A DNA stretch of 64,000 bases from Nannocystis bainbridge (GCF_028368995.1 NZ_JAQNDL010000003.1:2852001-2916000), one strand, 5' to 3'. Positions 53,623 to 62,820 are shown, numbered from the stretch's first letter. Program-made: numbers and translations. The notes: a model not told the origin generated them from the letters alone.

Positions 53623-53708
53623 GGTGGATCTTTCGGGGGGTGGGGGTTGAAGCGCGAGGAGAGAGTAGCGCCCATTGCGGACAGATTCTGTCCTCGATAG
53701 CCTCGGGC

Positions 53709-54728
53709 ATGCTCTCCACCTCGGCCCGCCTGCTGCGCCTCGCCAGTCTGCTGCAATCGCGCCGCCACTGGTCGGGAGCGGCGCTGGCGGAGACTCTGGA
53801 GGTGGACACGCGGACCGTGCGGCGCGACGTCGATCGCCTGCGTGAACTCGGTTACCCGGTCGAGGCCTCGGCCGGCATCGGTGGCGGCTACGCCCTCGGC
53901 CGCGGCGCCGATCTGCCGCCGCTGGTGCTCGACGACGACGAGGCGGTGGCGCTGGCGATGTCGCTGCGCGTCGCCACCGCGTCCATCGGCGGCATCGAGG
54001 ACACCGCGCTGCGCCTGCTCGCGAAGCTCGACCAACTGTTGCCGGCGCGACTGCAGCGGCGCGCGTCGGCGTTGCATGCTGTGACGATCGCGCTGCGCAT
54101 GGGCGAGCCGCTGGCGAATGCCGACATGCTGACCGGCATCGCGACCGCATGTCGCGATTGCCTGACCCTGGAGTTCGCCTATCGCAATCATCGCGGCGAC
54201 GCGAGTCGTCGGCGGGTCGAACCCCTGCGCATCGCGAGCTACGGCCGGCGCTGGTACCTGATCGCCTGGGATCTTTCACGCAGCGACTGGCGCACGTTCC
54301 GGGTCGACCGCATCGTGGCCCGGCCGATCACCGGCCCCGTCTTCGCGGCGCGCACACAACCGGCCGATGTCGCTGCGCACATCGAGCGCGGGATCACCTA
54401 CGCGCCGTTCGCCTGCCGGGTGACGCTGCGACTGAAAGGGAGCGCGACCACGCTCGCGTCCCGCATTCCCACCTGGTGCGGGATCCTCGAACCGGACGGC
54501 GCCCGCCACAGCCTGCTGCGAGTCGGGGCCGACAGCATCGAAGCGCTGCTCGCTCAGCTCGCGATGGTGGGGCAGGACGCGGAGCTGATCGAAGGGCAGG
54601 AGCTCGTGCCGCAGATGGAGTCGGTGCTGAGCCGGCTCGGTGCGACCCTCGCATCGGGCGTCGCACGCACGCAGGCGACGACGAAGGCCCGGCGGTCGGA
54701 GCCGCCGAGCCGTGCGCAGCGACGCTGA
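53709..54728 (+). CDS. YafY-type HTH/WYL-domain transcription regulator
   Basis: 339 residues from the ATG at 53709. An N-terminal HTH_11 winged helix (about 8-60) includes 'SARLLRLASLLQSRRHWSGAALAETLEVDTRTVRRDVDRLRELGYPVEA'. A WYL domain follows (about 140-225: 'LTLEFAYRNHRGDASRRRVEPLRIASYGRRWYLIAWDLSRSDWRTFRVDRI'), then a WCX-type C-terminal extension. WYL domains bind ligands such as nucleic acids or small molecules. Divergent to the GST gene, so an inducible GST regulator is the likely role. The last 25 residues are basic and Ser-rich. Confidence 0.93.
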   Translation: MLSTSARLLRLASLLQSRRHWSGAALAETLEVDTRTVRRDVDRLRELGYPVEASAGIGGGYALGRGADLPPLVLDDDEAVALAMSLRVATASIGGIEDTALRLLAKLDQLLPARLQRRASALHAVTIALRMGEPLANADMLTGIATACRDCLTLEFAYRNHRGDASRRRVEPLRIASYGRRWYLIAWDLSRSDWRTFRVDRIVARPITGPVFAARTQPADVAAHIERGITYAPFACRVTLRLKGSATTLASRIPTWCGILEPDGARHSLLRVGADSIEALLAQLAMVGQDAELIEGQELVPQMESVLSRLGATLASGVARTQATTKARRSEPPSRAQRR

Positions 54729-55224
54729 CGATGTCCGCGTGCAGCGGCGTTGCGCACCGCCGCCGCTTCGCTACCGCCGGGGGCGACCAGACCGGCAACC
54801 ACTTGCACGCCGGTGATGTATCCCGAAGCTCCAGCGCGTCGACTCGAAGTTAATCTCACGACCGGTACGCGGCCAGTCCGACCTCGTGGCCGGATCGGCG
54901 TCGAGCCGTCGGTGAAGGCCCGCGGCCCGTGTGAGCAAGATGCCATGTACGACACCGGCTACCCTGGCGCGACGGCGGGGATGCTCGCGCGGATTTGGTC
55001 CGTGACGTCGAGGCACGGCGACGCGGCGAGCACCTCTCGCCGCGTTCGTCGGCGCCGCCGCGTGGGCGCGTGGACTCGCGGTCATTCGTGCTTCGTCGCG
55101 AGACTCACCGCGTTCGTTCGCTGCGAGACCCTCGCCATCAGCGAGGCTCGCAGCTCGTCGGGCGGCGCGGCCGCCTGCACCGGCGGTAGCGTCGCTCGTG
55201 ACCGGCGGCTATCCTGGGCAACCC
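54729..55224. other. Intergenic region; possible SDR remnant
   Basis: No intact gene. On the minus strand, about 54764-54840, a short frame reads GASGYITGVQVVAGLVAPGG, which resembles the 'YITG-x-x-x-x-V-D-G-G' end of short-chain dehydrogenases, but nothing upstream supports a gene. It could be a relic or a coincidence. Confidence 0.3.
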
Positions 55225-56412
55225 ATGATGACTAGCAATCTCGAGACTGTTCTTGTGCGTGTGATGGCGAGCCTGGGCCTGATGCTCACGGCCTGTACGA
55301 GCAACGGCGGCGATACTGCCGGCGTGACTGACAGCGGGACCGGCGAGTCCAGCGAGTCCAGCGAGACCGGGACCCAGTCGACCACCGATACGACGGTCAC
55401 GCCCACGAGCACGAGCGGTGAGTCTGTCTCCGGCACCGGCACCTCGACCTCGACCAGCGAGCCGACCACCGAGACGGACAGCGAGACGCAGGGCGTCGAC
55501 CCGACCGAGACTTCGACCACCACGACCGACGGCACGGCGACCGACGGCACCACCACGACCGACGGCACCACCACCACCGAAGGCACCACCACCTCGAGCA
55601 CCACCGACACGACCACGGACACCTCGAGCACCACCGACGCGCCGCCCGACTGCGTGCCGACCGAGCTCGTCGAGGTCTCCTGCGACAACATCGACAACGA
55701 CTGCGACGACAACATCGACAACGTCGACGTCGGCAACGACGGCATCTGCGACTGCCTCAACATCGGCATCCTCGGCGACTCCGGCTTCGCGCCGAGCTCC
55801 AACTTCGAGGCCTGGCTCGAGGACCAGGGCTCCGCGGTCACGCGCACCAAGCTGCTCAACAACCCCGGCGTGGTCACCCCGGCGTTCCTCGCCAACTACG
55901 ACCTCGTGCTGGTCGATCGCATCGAGCGGCCGCTCAGCGCCGACGAGGCCGCCGCGCTCGAGGCGTTCGTCAAGGACGACGGCCGCGGCATGATCACCCT
56001 CATCGGCTACAACTTCGACAACCTCAACCCGGCCCCCGAGCGCGACCGGGCCAACACCGCGCTGGCGCCGTTCGGCCTGGCCTACCAGGGCGGCTACTTC
56101 GGCAACCAGGTCATCCCGACCTTCGACCAGAGCCACCCGATCTCGATGGGCGTCTCCGATGTCAACTTCGCCGGCGGCATCCAGCCGGTCGACATGGAGA
56201 ACCAGGGCACGTCGGAGGTGTTCGCCACCGTGATGGCGTCCAACGCCGGCATCGCCCACCAGACCGACATGGAGGGCGGCCGCGTGGTCGTGTGGGGCGA
56301 CGAGTGGATCACCTTCGACAGCGACTGGCAGGGCTACGCCGACGTCCAGAAGTTCTGGGTCAACATGTTCTCCTGGGCCAAGCCGAAGGACTTCTGCGGC
56401 GCCCCGCAGTGA
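55225..56412 (+). CDS. Lipoprotein with Thr-rich linker and ThuA/GATase-like domain
   Basis: 395 residues from the ATG at 55225. Signal peptide ends in LTAC (lipobox, about residue 23). A Thr/Ser-rich linker of about 110 residues leads to 'CDNIDNDCDDNIDN', a MopE-like calcium-binding motif. The last 220 residues start 'NIGILGDSGFAPSSNFEAWLEDQG' and run through 'YDLVLVDRIERPLSADEAAALEAFVKDDGRGMITLIGY'. This has the order of a class-I glutamine amidotransferase/ThuA-like fold, including the 'LSADEAAALEAFVKDGGG' step. The usual catalytic Cys/His are not evident, so it is probably non-enzymatic. Surface lipoprotein of unknown role. Confidence 0.85.
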   Translation: MMTSNLETVLVRVMASLGLMLTACTSNGGDTAGVTDSGTGESSESSETGTQSTTDTTVTPTSTSGESVSGTGTSTSTSEPTTETDSETQGVDPTETSTTTTDGTATDGTTTTDGTTTTEGTTTSSTTDTTTDTSSTTDAPPDCVPTELVEVSCDNIDNDCDDNIDNVDVGNDGICDCLNIGILGDSGFAPSSNFEAWLEDQGSAVTRTKLLNNPGVVTPAFLANYDLVLVDRIERPLSADEAAALEAFVKDDGRGMITLIGYNFDNLNPAPERDRANTALAPFGLAYQGGYFGNQVIPTFDQSHPISMGVSDVNFAGGIQPVDMENQGTSEVFATVMASNAGIAHQTDMEGGRVVVWGDEWITFDSDWQGYADVQKFWVNMFSWAKPKDFCGAPQ

Positions 56413-56501
56413 GCCCCCGCGCCGCGCCACTGGCAGCGCCCGGCTTCATGTGAGATCCGGGCCGCTGCAATCATCACAGCCGCGATCCTTGCAATGTTTA
56501 T

Positions 56502-56522
56502 TGCCCGCAGCGAATGCGGGCA
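56502..56522. terminator. Hairpin between convergent genes
   Basis: TGCCCGCA-GCGAA-TGCGGGCA, perfect 8-bp stem, 9 bases after the stop of the minus-strand NTPase gene and 90 after the lipoprotein gene. GTTTAT precedes it on the plus strand. No long T-run, so termination is likely but unproven. Confidence 0.55.
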
Positions 56523-56531
56523 CCGCCGTGC

Positions 56532-59381
56532 TCAGGCCTTTTGGGCCTCGAGCTCCGCGATGAATTTCGCGACCGCTTCCTCGCACGCCAGCCGCGGCGC
56601 CGTCTCGGTCCTGTCCGGTGGCAGCTCGACCGGCTGCCCCAGCTCCCGTAGCGACGCGACGCTCACCTGCATGTCGTCGAACCACGCGTAGCCCCGCCCA
56701 TCGGCCCATGCTTCGCGCAGGCCCGTGTGCGCCAGCGAGGCCGCGAGCTCGCGCTCGCCGAGCGACCGGTGCGCCGTGCCGAGGATCGCCGCGATCCGGC
56801 TGCCATGCCGCGCTGCCGCCTCGTTCGCCGCGGCGATCGCCTCGCGCGCCGCCGCCGGTCGCCCCGTCTCCGCCATGCACACTGCCAGCCACGCATAAGC
56901 GCGCGCCGCGTCGCTGCCGGCGCGCCGCGCCAGTTGCACGGCCGTCGCCAGGTGGGCCTCCGCGCGCTCGTACGCGCCGTCGCCGGCGGCAATGCGCCCG
57001 ACGGTCAGGTTCCACAGCTTCGCCCGCCCCGGCAACCACCGCCGCGTCAACAGGAACGCGGCGTCCTTCAGGTGCGGCTCGGGGTCGTCGTCGGCGGCGA
57101 ACGCGATCATCGCCCGGGCGCAGCGGACCGTGATCGGCTCGTCGGTGCCCAGCGCCTCAAAATCGGCCTCCGCCTCTTTCCAGCGGCCCAGCGCGGCCGC
57201 CAGCTCGCCGCGGGCGCTCAGCACTGGCCGCAGCTCCGCCGACCGGCGGTCGCTCGCTATCAGCAGGCGGTGCGTCTGCGTGTACGTCGCCAGCGCCGCG
57301 CGTGGGAAGTTGCCGGCCGCCAGCAGTCGACCCCATTGGAGCAGGCTGTACGCGAGGTTGGGCGGGAACCGCTGCTCGAGATCGAAGCCGACGCCGAGCT
57401 CCGTCATCGCCATCGCCTCGTCCCGCCGCCCGAGCTCCGCCAGCGCGTCCGCCAGATGGCCGATCTTGCTGGTGCGAGACCCGATCCCCGCCAGCCGCGG
57501 CGGCGCGTGCAAACCGTCGGCGAACAGCGGCACGAGCAGCTCGGCGAGCACCGGCCGCGCGTCGAGCCGGTCGATGAGGGGCGTCATCAAGCGCTGGTCG
57601 AACACCCGCGCGGCGCCCTCCAGATCGTTCACACCGAGCTCGGCGCGGTACAGCTCGAGCGAGCGCCGCAGGTCGGGCACGCCGCTCACGTCATCGGGCT
57701 CGGCGGGCGTGCCCGCGAAGTGCTCACGCAGCAGCTCCGCCACCGCCCGCCGCTCGAACGAGTCGAGCCGCCCCAGCGCGTGCGCGCGCACGATCGGGTG
57801 GATGTCGTGGCGATTGCTCGCGCGATCCCACAAGAGCAACCCACGCGCCTCGAGCAGACACAGATCGGCGTGCACCCCCGCAAAATGCTCGCGCACCCCG
57901 GGCAGCCGCGCGTACTTTTTCGCGAGCGCGCGGTGGACCTCCCACGCGGCGCACCGCGCCCGCAGCCGCTCGCAGCGGTCCTGCAGCGCCTTTCTGCGCC
58001 AGCGGTCGCTCGCCTTGGCCAGCTCGCGCTCGGCCTCCGCCAATTCGTCGTGCGGCGGCGGCAGCGGCCGGCGCAGCCCCAGCGGCGGCTTCGAGAGCGT
58101 GAGCACATCGTCGATGTCCGCCGCGAACTCGAGCGAGGCCAGTCGGCTCAAGAGCTGCTCGGCCCGCTCCGGCAACGCATCGAAGGCCTCCTCGAGGATG
58201 CGCTCCTGCACCCCCTCCTCGTCGTCGTCCTCGTCCTCGTCATCCTCGCCGCCGACGATCCGCCCCAGCGCCTCGGGCTCCTCGCGCAGCACCCCCGCCA
58301 GCGCGCGCCACAGCAGCACGTGGTGGCCGCTCCTCGCCATCGCCTGCATCGCCGGCGCCACCCACTCGGCTGCTGCATCGACCCCGAGTTCGGCCAGCAG
58401 CGCCATGACCTCCGCCTCCTCGAGACCTTCGAGGTCACACACCTCGATCCCCGGCGCCGGCCCCTCGCCATTCTTTTTCTCTTTTAAGAAATCACTCGGC
58501 AGCACCCGGCTCGTCGCCAGCAGGCGCGACGGCCCCTGCGTCAGCGCGCGCACGAACGCCCCGTCGCGCGGATCGACGAACGACCGCAGATCGATCTCTT
58601 CTGCTTCCGCATCCGGCAGGCGATGGTGGGCGACCAGGGCGCGCTCGAGTCCATCGACCACCAGCAAGAACGGCCGCGTCCGCAGGACCTCCAGCACCGC
58701 CGCCTCGAGCTCCGGACGCAGCCCGTAGTACGCCTCTGCCGGCGACACCCCGGCCGCATACACCGCGAGATGGCGGACCAGATCGTCGATCGACGATCCG
58801 GGCTGATACAGGCTGTAGCCGAGGCACCCGCTCCACTCTCCCAGCGGCAGCCGCCGCTCGAGCCACGCCCACACCAGCGAGCTCTTGCCCGCGCCCCCGC
58901 GCGCCGTCATCACCCGCACTGGCGGCCCGCTCGCCAGCCACGCGTCGAGCCCCGCGAACGCATCGGCGCGCCCGATCAGCGAACGCGGCGCGAACCACCG
59001 GTGAAGCAAGTACGGCGTCGGCGCGGCCGGCGTGACGAACAGGCTGCGCACCCGGTCCCACGCTTCCGCGTCGTCCTCGTCCGCGTCCTCCGCGAACAGC
59101 CGCAGCTCCGCGTACGCGCTCGGCCCGAGCGCTGCCGGCGGCGCGTCCTCCAGGTGCACGTCGGCCGGGCTCTCCGCGTCGCCGACGCGCACGAGCAGCA
59201 GCTCGCCCGCATCATCTGTCCCCGAGGACATGTCCTGCGGGACAAGCCCTGCCCGCCACGCCGCATCGATCACCGCCGCGCGCGCGGGCTCGGGCGCGTG
59301 AACGACGACTCGCCGACGGCTTCGCACCCTCGCAGGATCGCAGGACCCCCTCGTCGCCACAAGCGCCCGCCGGAGCGTCAT
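56532..59381 (-). CDS. STAND-type NTPase with helical-repeat C-terminus
   Basis: 949 residues. The N-terminal 120 residues are an unassigned acidic region (…DADEDDAEAWDRVR…) that could be a partner-binding domain. The NTPase has P-loop TARGGAGKSSL (about 159-169; Lys166), Walker B FLLVVDGLE (Asp243) and the arginine-containing LLATSR. An acidic loop EDDEDEDDDEE interrupts the helical lid. The C-terminal 350 residues are TPR-like helices (repeated A-x-A-L-A-x-Y/W-x-x-A). The layout fits a STAND switch protein. It is the second gene of a probable operon with the TetR-MerR fusion; 22 bases separate them. No effector domain is recognised. Confidence 0.85.
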   Translation of the reverse strand: MTLRRALVATRGSCDPARVRSRRRVVVHAPEPARAAVIDAAWRAGLVPQDMSSGTDDAGELLLVRVGDAESPADVHLEDAPPAALGPSAYAELRLFAEDADEDDAEAWDRVRSLFVTPAAPTPYLLHRWFAPRSLIGRADAFAGLDAWLASGPPVRVMTARGGAGKSSLVWAWLERRLPLGEWSGCLGYSLYQPGSSIDDLVRHLAVYAAGVSPAEAYYGLRPELEAAVLEVLRTRPFLLVVDGLERALVAHHRLPDAEAEEIDLRSFVDPRDGAFVRALTQGPSRLLATSRVLPSDFLKEKKNGEGPAPGIEVCDLEGLEEAEVMALLAELGVDAAAEWVAPAMQAMARSGHHVLLWRALAGVLREEPEALGRIVGGEDDEDEDDDEEGVQERILEEAFDALPERAEQLLSRLASLEFAADIDDVLTLSKPPLGLRRPLPPPHDELAEAERELAKASDRWRRKALQDRCERLRARCAAWEVHRALAKKYARLPGVREHFAGVHADLCLLEARGLLLWDRASNRHDIHPIVRAHALGRLDSFERRAVAELLREHFAGTPAEPDDVSGVPDLRRSLELYRAELGVNDLEGAARVFDQRLMTPLIDRLDARPVLAELLVPLFADGLHAPPRLAGIGSRTSKIGHLADALAELGRRDEAMAMTELGVGFDLEQRFPPNLAYSLLQWGRLLAAGNFPRAALATYTQTHRLLIASDRRSAELRPVLSARGELAAALGRWKEAEADFEALGTDEPITVRCARAMIAFAADDDPEPHLKDAAFLLTRRWLPGRAKLWNLTVGRIAAGDGAYERAEAHLATAVQLARRAGSDAARAYAWLAVCMAETGRPAAAREAIAAANEAAARHGSRIAAILGTAHRSLGERELAASLAHTGLREAWADGRGYAWFDDMQVSVASLRELGQPVELPPDRTETAPRLACEEAVAKFIAELEAQKA

Positions 59382-59403
59382 GTCTCAGTTGTCTCAGCCT
59401 ATC

Positions 59404-60228
59404 TCACGCCACCAGGCGCTGCTCGATCGCCGCCAGCGTGAAGCCCTGGTCGAGCAGCGCCCGCACCTGCTTCGCCTGCGCCTGCGCCTCCGGGCTCCAC
59501 AGGGCCGCCTTTCCGCGCCGGCCCTGCGCGGGCGCGGGGATCAGGCCGCGATCGATGTAGCGGTAGAGCGTCGCCCGACCGCAGCCCAGCGCCTGCAGCA
59601 TCGTCTCGACCGGGACCGCCGCCTGCTCGGCCCCTGGCTGAGACATCTGAGACACCATCAGGTCGACCAGCCGGTGCAGGAACGCCTCGTCGATCGGCGT
59701 GTGCTCGAAGAACAGCCACCAGTTGAGCGCCGCCCCCAGCACCTCGAACATCAGCGCCGGCCCGGCGCCCGCGGCGATCTCTCCGCGGGCCCGGGCGGCC
59801 GTCAGCACCTCCCGCGGCACCGGCGCGAACGCCTCGCGCAGCGATCGCACGATCGCCAGCAGCTCCGCGTCGTCGCCCTCGGCCACGAAGATGCGGAACA
59901 GCCCGCGGTACTCGGGGTGGGCCGCCAGCGCGGCGTTGCGGCGCGCCACCGCCAGCAGGTCGGTGCGCAGCGAGCCCGTGCGCGGCGACGTGAACACCTG
60001 CGCGGTGATCGACAGCAGCGCGTCGCGCAGCAGCGCCTGCTTGGTCGGCCAGCGGCGGTACACCGTCGTCTTGTTGACCCCGGCCCGGGCCGCGACCTCG
60101 TCGATGCGCAGCCCGTGGTAGCCCGCGCGTCCGACCTCGCCCAGCGCGGCCGCGAGCACCTTGCGCACCACCGCCTCACCGCGCGCCCGCGGCTGCGCCC
60201 GTCGCCTCGCCTGGACCTTCGCGCTCAT
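59404..60228 (-). CDS. TetR regulator fused to a MerR-like HTH domain
   Basis: 274 residues from the ATG at 60228; the longer open frame upstream would cross the operator region. TetR_N domain about 20-70: 'YHGLRIDEVAARAGVNKTTVYRRWPTKQALLRDAL'. A TetR C-terminal ligand domain runs to about 195. The last 70 residues are a second, MerR-type HTH: 'AVPVETMLQALGCGRATLYRYIDRGLIPAPAQGRRGKAALWSPEAQAQAKQVRALLDQGFTLAAI'. Two DNA-binding domains in one chain are unusual. It is divergent from the P450 operon, with two near-identical inverted repeats between them, so it probably represses both directions. Confidence 0.9.
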   Translation of the reverse strand: MSAKVQARRRAQPRARGEAVVRKVLAAALGEVGRAGYHGLRIDEVAARAGVNKTTVYRRWPTKQALLRDALLSITAQVFTSPRTGSLRTDLLAVARRNAALAAHPEYRGLFRIFVAEGDDAELLAIVRSLREAFAPVPREVLTAARARGEIAAGAGPALMFEVLGAALNWWLFFEHTPIDEAFLHRLVDLMVSQMSQPGAEQAAVPVETMLQALGCGRATLYRYIDRGLIPAPAQGRRGKAALWSPEAQAQAKQVRALLDQGFTLAAIEQRLVA

Positions 60229-60268
60229 CGGGGCTCGCCTGCGAGCGTAGCTCGAGGCCCGGCAATTT

Positions 60269-60288
60269 CGCAACGACTCGTTGCGATC
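60269..60288. promoter_or_regulatory. Candidate operator 1 of the TetR-MerR protein
   Basis: CGCAACGA-C-TCGTTGCG is a perfect inverted repeat followed by ATC. It lies 41 bases upstream of the regulator's start. Its flank GCAACG...TTGCGATC recurs in operator 2. Confidence 0.75.
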
Positions 60289-60313
60289 GCCAGGACGATG
60301 TGCCACCTTCCGG

Positions 60314-60332
60314 GCAACGGACGGTTGCGATC
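60314..60332. promoter_or_regulatory. Candidate operator 2 of the TetR-MerR protein
   Basis: GCAACGGACGGTTGCGATC agrees with operator 1 at 15 of 19 positions, all differences being in the centre. The sites are spaced 44 bases apart, about four helical turns, so two dimers could bind on one face. Between the divergent regulator and P450 genes. Confidence 0.75.
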
Positions 60333-60464
60333 TGCCGCTGTCCGCAGGCAGCCCCGCGCTGCGAGGAGCCCCGAGCCGATGCATCGTCGCCCATTCAACG
60401 CCAGCCCTGCTGCCGCGGTACGCACTCTCACCGGGCCCGGCGCGGGCCACGAGCGGGGTCGACC

Positions 60465-61802
60465 ATGAAGGCGCCCGGCCCCGGTCTGTTTCAGTTCATC
60501 CGCGGCGTCAAGCAGCGCGGCTTCCTCGAGTTCGCCGGCAAGCAGTGGCGCGAGCACGGCGACGTGTTCAAGGTCGACATCGGCCGGCGCACGCTGATGT
60601 TCGTCATGCACCCCGACGCGGTCGAGCGGGTCAACCTGTCGCACCGGCAGAACTACGACAAGCGCGCCAGCTACGACTCCGTGCGCAAGTACCTGATCGG
60701 CGACGGCCTCGTCACCAGCTCCGGCGAGCTGTGGCGGCGGCAACGCAAGCTGATGGCGCCGTTCTTCACGCCGAAGGGCATCCAGACCTACGCCGACCTG
60801 ATGATCCGCGACACCGCTCGCCTGGTCGAGCGCTGGCAGGGCCTGGCCGCCGCCGGCACCGAGGTCGAGATCGCCGAGGAGATGACCTTCATCACCGCCT
60901 CGATCATCCTCAAGGCGATGTTCAGCACCGAGACGATGGAGTCGATCCATCAGATGAAGGACGCCGTCGGGACGATGATCTCGTTCACCGACACCAAGAT
61001 GACCGGCGTGCACCTGCCCCTGTGGGTGCCGACCAGCAGGAACCGCAAGTACCTCGCCGCGCGCGAGCTGGTCAATCGATCGATCACCAGCCTCATCGCC
61101 CAGCGCCGCGCCACCGACGAGGCCAATTGGCCCGACGACCTGCTGTCGCGCCTGATGAAGGCCCGCGACGAAGAGACCGGTCAGCCGATGTCCGAGTCGC
61201 TGCTGCGCGACGAGTCGATCACCGCCTTCTTCGCCGGCCACGAGACCACCGCGCGCACCATGACCTTCACCTGGTACGCGCTGGCGGCCAACCCGAAGGT
61301 GACCGAGCGGCTTCACGAGGAGATCGATCGCGTGCTCGGCGATCGCCCGCTCGCGGCCGAGGACCTGCGCCAGCTCCCGTACGCGCTGCAGGTCGTCAAA
61401 GAGGTGCTGCGGCTGTATCCGGCGGCGCCGTTCTACGTGCGCGACGCGGTCGCCGGCGACAAGATCGGCGGCTTCGACGTGCCCGCGGGCGCGGCGGTGA
61501 TGCTTTCGCCGTACTACACGCACCGGCACCCGCAGTTCTGGGACGACCCCGAGGCGTTCGACCCCGACCGCTGGACCCGCGAGCGCGAGAAGGCCCGCCA
61601 CGACCACGCTTACCACCCGTTCGCCGCCGGCCCGCGGGTCTGCATCGGCAACAACTTCTCGCTGCTCGAGAGCCACGTGCTGCTGGTGATGCTGGCCCAG
61701 CGCTTCACCCCCAGGCTGCGCCCCGGCTACGTGCCGCAGTGGATCATGGAGGGCACGCTCGGCCTCGGCAACGGCTTGCCGATGACGATCGCCGCCCGCT
61801 GA
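60465..61802 (+). CDS. Cytochrome P450
   Basis: 445 residues from the ATG at 60465. All class hallmarks are present: I-helix FFAGHETTART (about 256-266), ExxR helix KEVLRLYP (about 313-320), PERF-like 'DPDRW' and the haem loop FAAGPRVCIG with Cys393. The sequence is of the CYP102/CYP110-like bacterial group with a eukaryote-like look. There is no fused reductase, so it needs external redox partners, none of which is nearby. No signal peptide. It heads an operon with the esterase 50 bases downstream and is divergent from the TetR-MerR gene, its probable repressor. The substrate is unknown. Confidence 0.95.
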   Translation: MKAPGPGLFQFIRGVKQRGFLEFAGKQWREHGDVFKVDIGRRTLMFVMHPDAVERVNLSHRQNYDKRASYDSVRKYLIGDGLVTSSGELWRRQRKLMAPFFTPKGIQTYADLMIRDTARLVERWQGLAAAGTEVEIAEEMTFITASIILKAMFSTETMESIHQMKDAVGTMISFTDTKMTGVHLPLWVPTSRNRKYLAARELVNRSITSLIAQRRATDEANWPDDLLSRLMKARDEETGQPMSESLLRDESITAFFAGHETTARTMTFTWYALAANPKVTERLHEEIDRVLGDRPLAAEDLRQLPYALQVVKEVLRLYPAAPFYVRDAVAGDKIGGFDVPAGAAVMLSPYYTHRHPQFWDDPEAFDPDRWTREREKARHDHAYHPFAAGPRVCIGNNFSLLESHVLLVMLAQRFTPRLRPGYVPQWIMEGTLGLGNGLPMTIAAR

Positions 61803-61852
61803 GCCGCGTCAGATCGGGCGCATCCTCGGTTAACTTCCCGGGTGGAGCTGCC

Positions 61853-62761
61853 ATGAGCCAATTCCACCCCGACCTGGCCTTCGTCGCGCGCCTGCTGCCC
61901 CGCTTCGCCTTCGGCCCGCGCATTATTAAACTGTCGCGCCTGTTCGCGCGCGAGGCCGGCCCGCCGCGCAGCACCCCGGGCATCGACGCCTCCCTGCGGG
62001 CGATCCCCGGCGGCGGCACGGCCCGCGTGTTCACGCCCACCGGCATCACCGCGCCCACACCGGCCATGCTGTGGGTCCACGGCGGCGGCTTCATCGTCGG
62101 CTCGCCGGCGCAGGACGACGCGGTGGCGACGATGTTCGCGCGCGAGCTCGGGATCACCGTCGTCGCGCCCTCGTATCGCCTCGCGCCCGAGCACCCGTTC
62201 CCGGCCGCGATCGACGATCTGTTCGCCGCGCTCACCTGGCTGCACGCCAGCGCCGACGCGCTGCGCGTGCGGCCGGACCGGATCGTCGTCGCGGGCGCCA
62301 GCGCCGGCGGCGGGCTCGCGGCCGGCCTCACCCTGCTGGCGCGCGACCGCCAGGTCCCGGTCGCCTTCCAGCACCTCGTCTATCCGATGCTCGACGATCG
62401 CACCGTCGGCAGGACGATCGACGGCGCCAACCATCGCATCTGGACGGCCAGGAGCAACCGCTTCGGCTGGACGTCCTACCTCGGCCGCGAGCCGGACACC
62501 GACGACTTGCCGATCTACGCCGCACCCGCGCGCGCCGAATCCCTCGCCGGCCTGCCGCCGACGTGGATCGGCGTCGGCACCTTCGACCTGTTCCACGACG
62601 AGGACGTCGCCTACGCCCGCCGCCTCGCCGCCGCCGGCGTGCCCGTCGAGCTCGAGGTCGTGCCCGGGGTGTTCCACGCCTTTGACCGCTTCGCCCGCGC
62701 GGGCGTGGCCAAATCGTTCGCCGCCAAGCAGGTCGCCGCGCTCCGCCGCGCCCTCGCGTGA
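61853..62761 (+). CDS. HSL-family alpha/beta hydrolase (esterase)
   Basis: 302 residues from the ATG at 61853, with GGTGGAG upstream. The hormone-sensitive-lipase oxyanion motif HGGGF (about 76-80) and nucleophile elbow GASAGGG (about 150-156, Ser at the third position) are present. The catalytic acid lies in GTFDLFHDED and the His in GVFHAF, so the triad is complete. Likely a cytoplasmic carboxylesterase. Operon with the P450 suggests it hydrolyses the P450 product or an ester of the same substrate. Confidence 0.95.
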   Translation: MSQFHPDLAFVARLLPRFAFGPRIIKLSRLFAREAGPPRSTPGIDASLRAIPGGGTARVFTPTGITAPTPAMLWVHGGGFIVGSPAQDDAVATMFARELGITVVAPSYRLAPEHPFPAAIDDLFAALTWLHASADALRVRPDRIVVAGASAGGGLAAGLTLLARDRQVPVAFQHLVYPMLDDRTVGRTIDGANHRIWTARSNRFGWTSYLGREPDTDDLPIYAAPARAESLAGLPPTWIGVGTFDLFHDEDVAYARRLAAAGVPVELEVVPGVFHAFDRFARAGVAKSFAAKQVAALRRALA

Positions 62762-62765
62762 GTTC

Positions 62766-62800
62766 ATGTCCTGACGGACATGTTTATAATGACATGTCCT
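62766..62800 (+). terminator. Palindrome pair after the esterase gene
   Basis: ATGTCC-TGAC-GGACAT begins 4 bases after the esterase stop and is followed by GTTTATAAT and a further half-copy GACATGTCCTGATGAACAC. It lies between convergent genes and may terminate both. A member of the ATGTCy-N4-rGACAT family. Confidence 0.65.
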
Positions 62801-62820
62801 GATGAACACATCATTCGCGC

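Noticed and set aside
54750..55235. 161-codon plus-strand frame
   Set aside because: Overlaps the start of the lipoprotein gene in another frame and shows no domain or good start.
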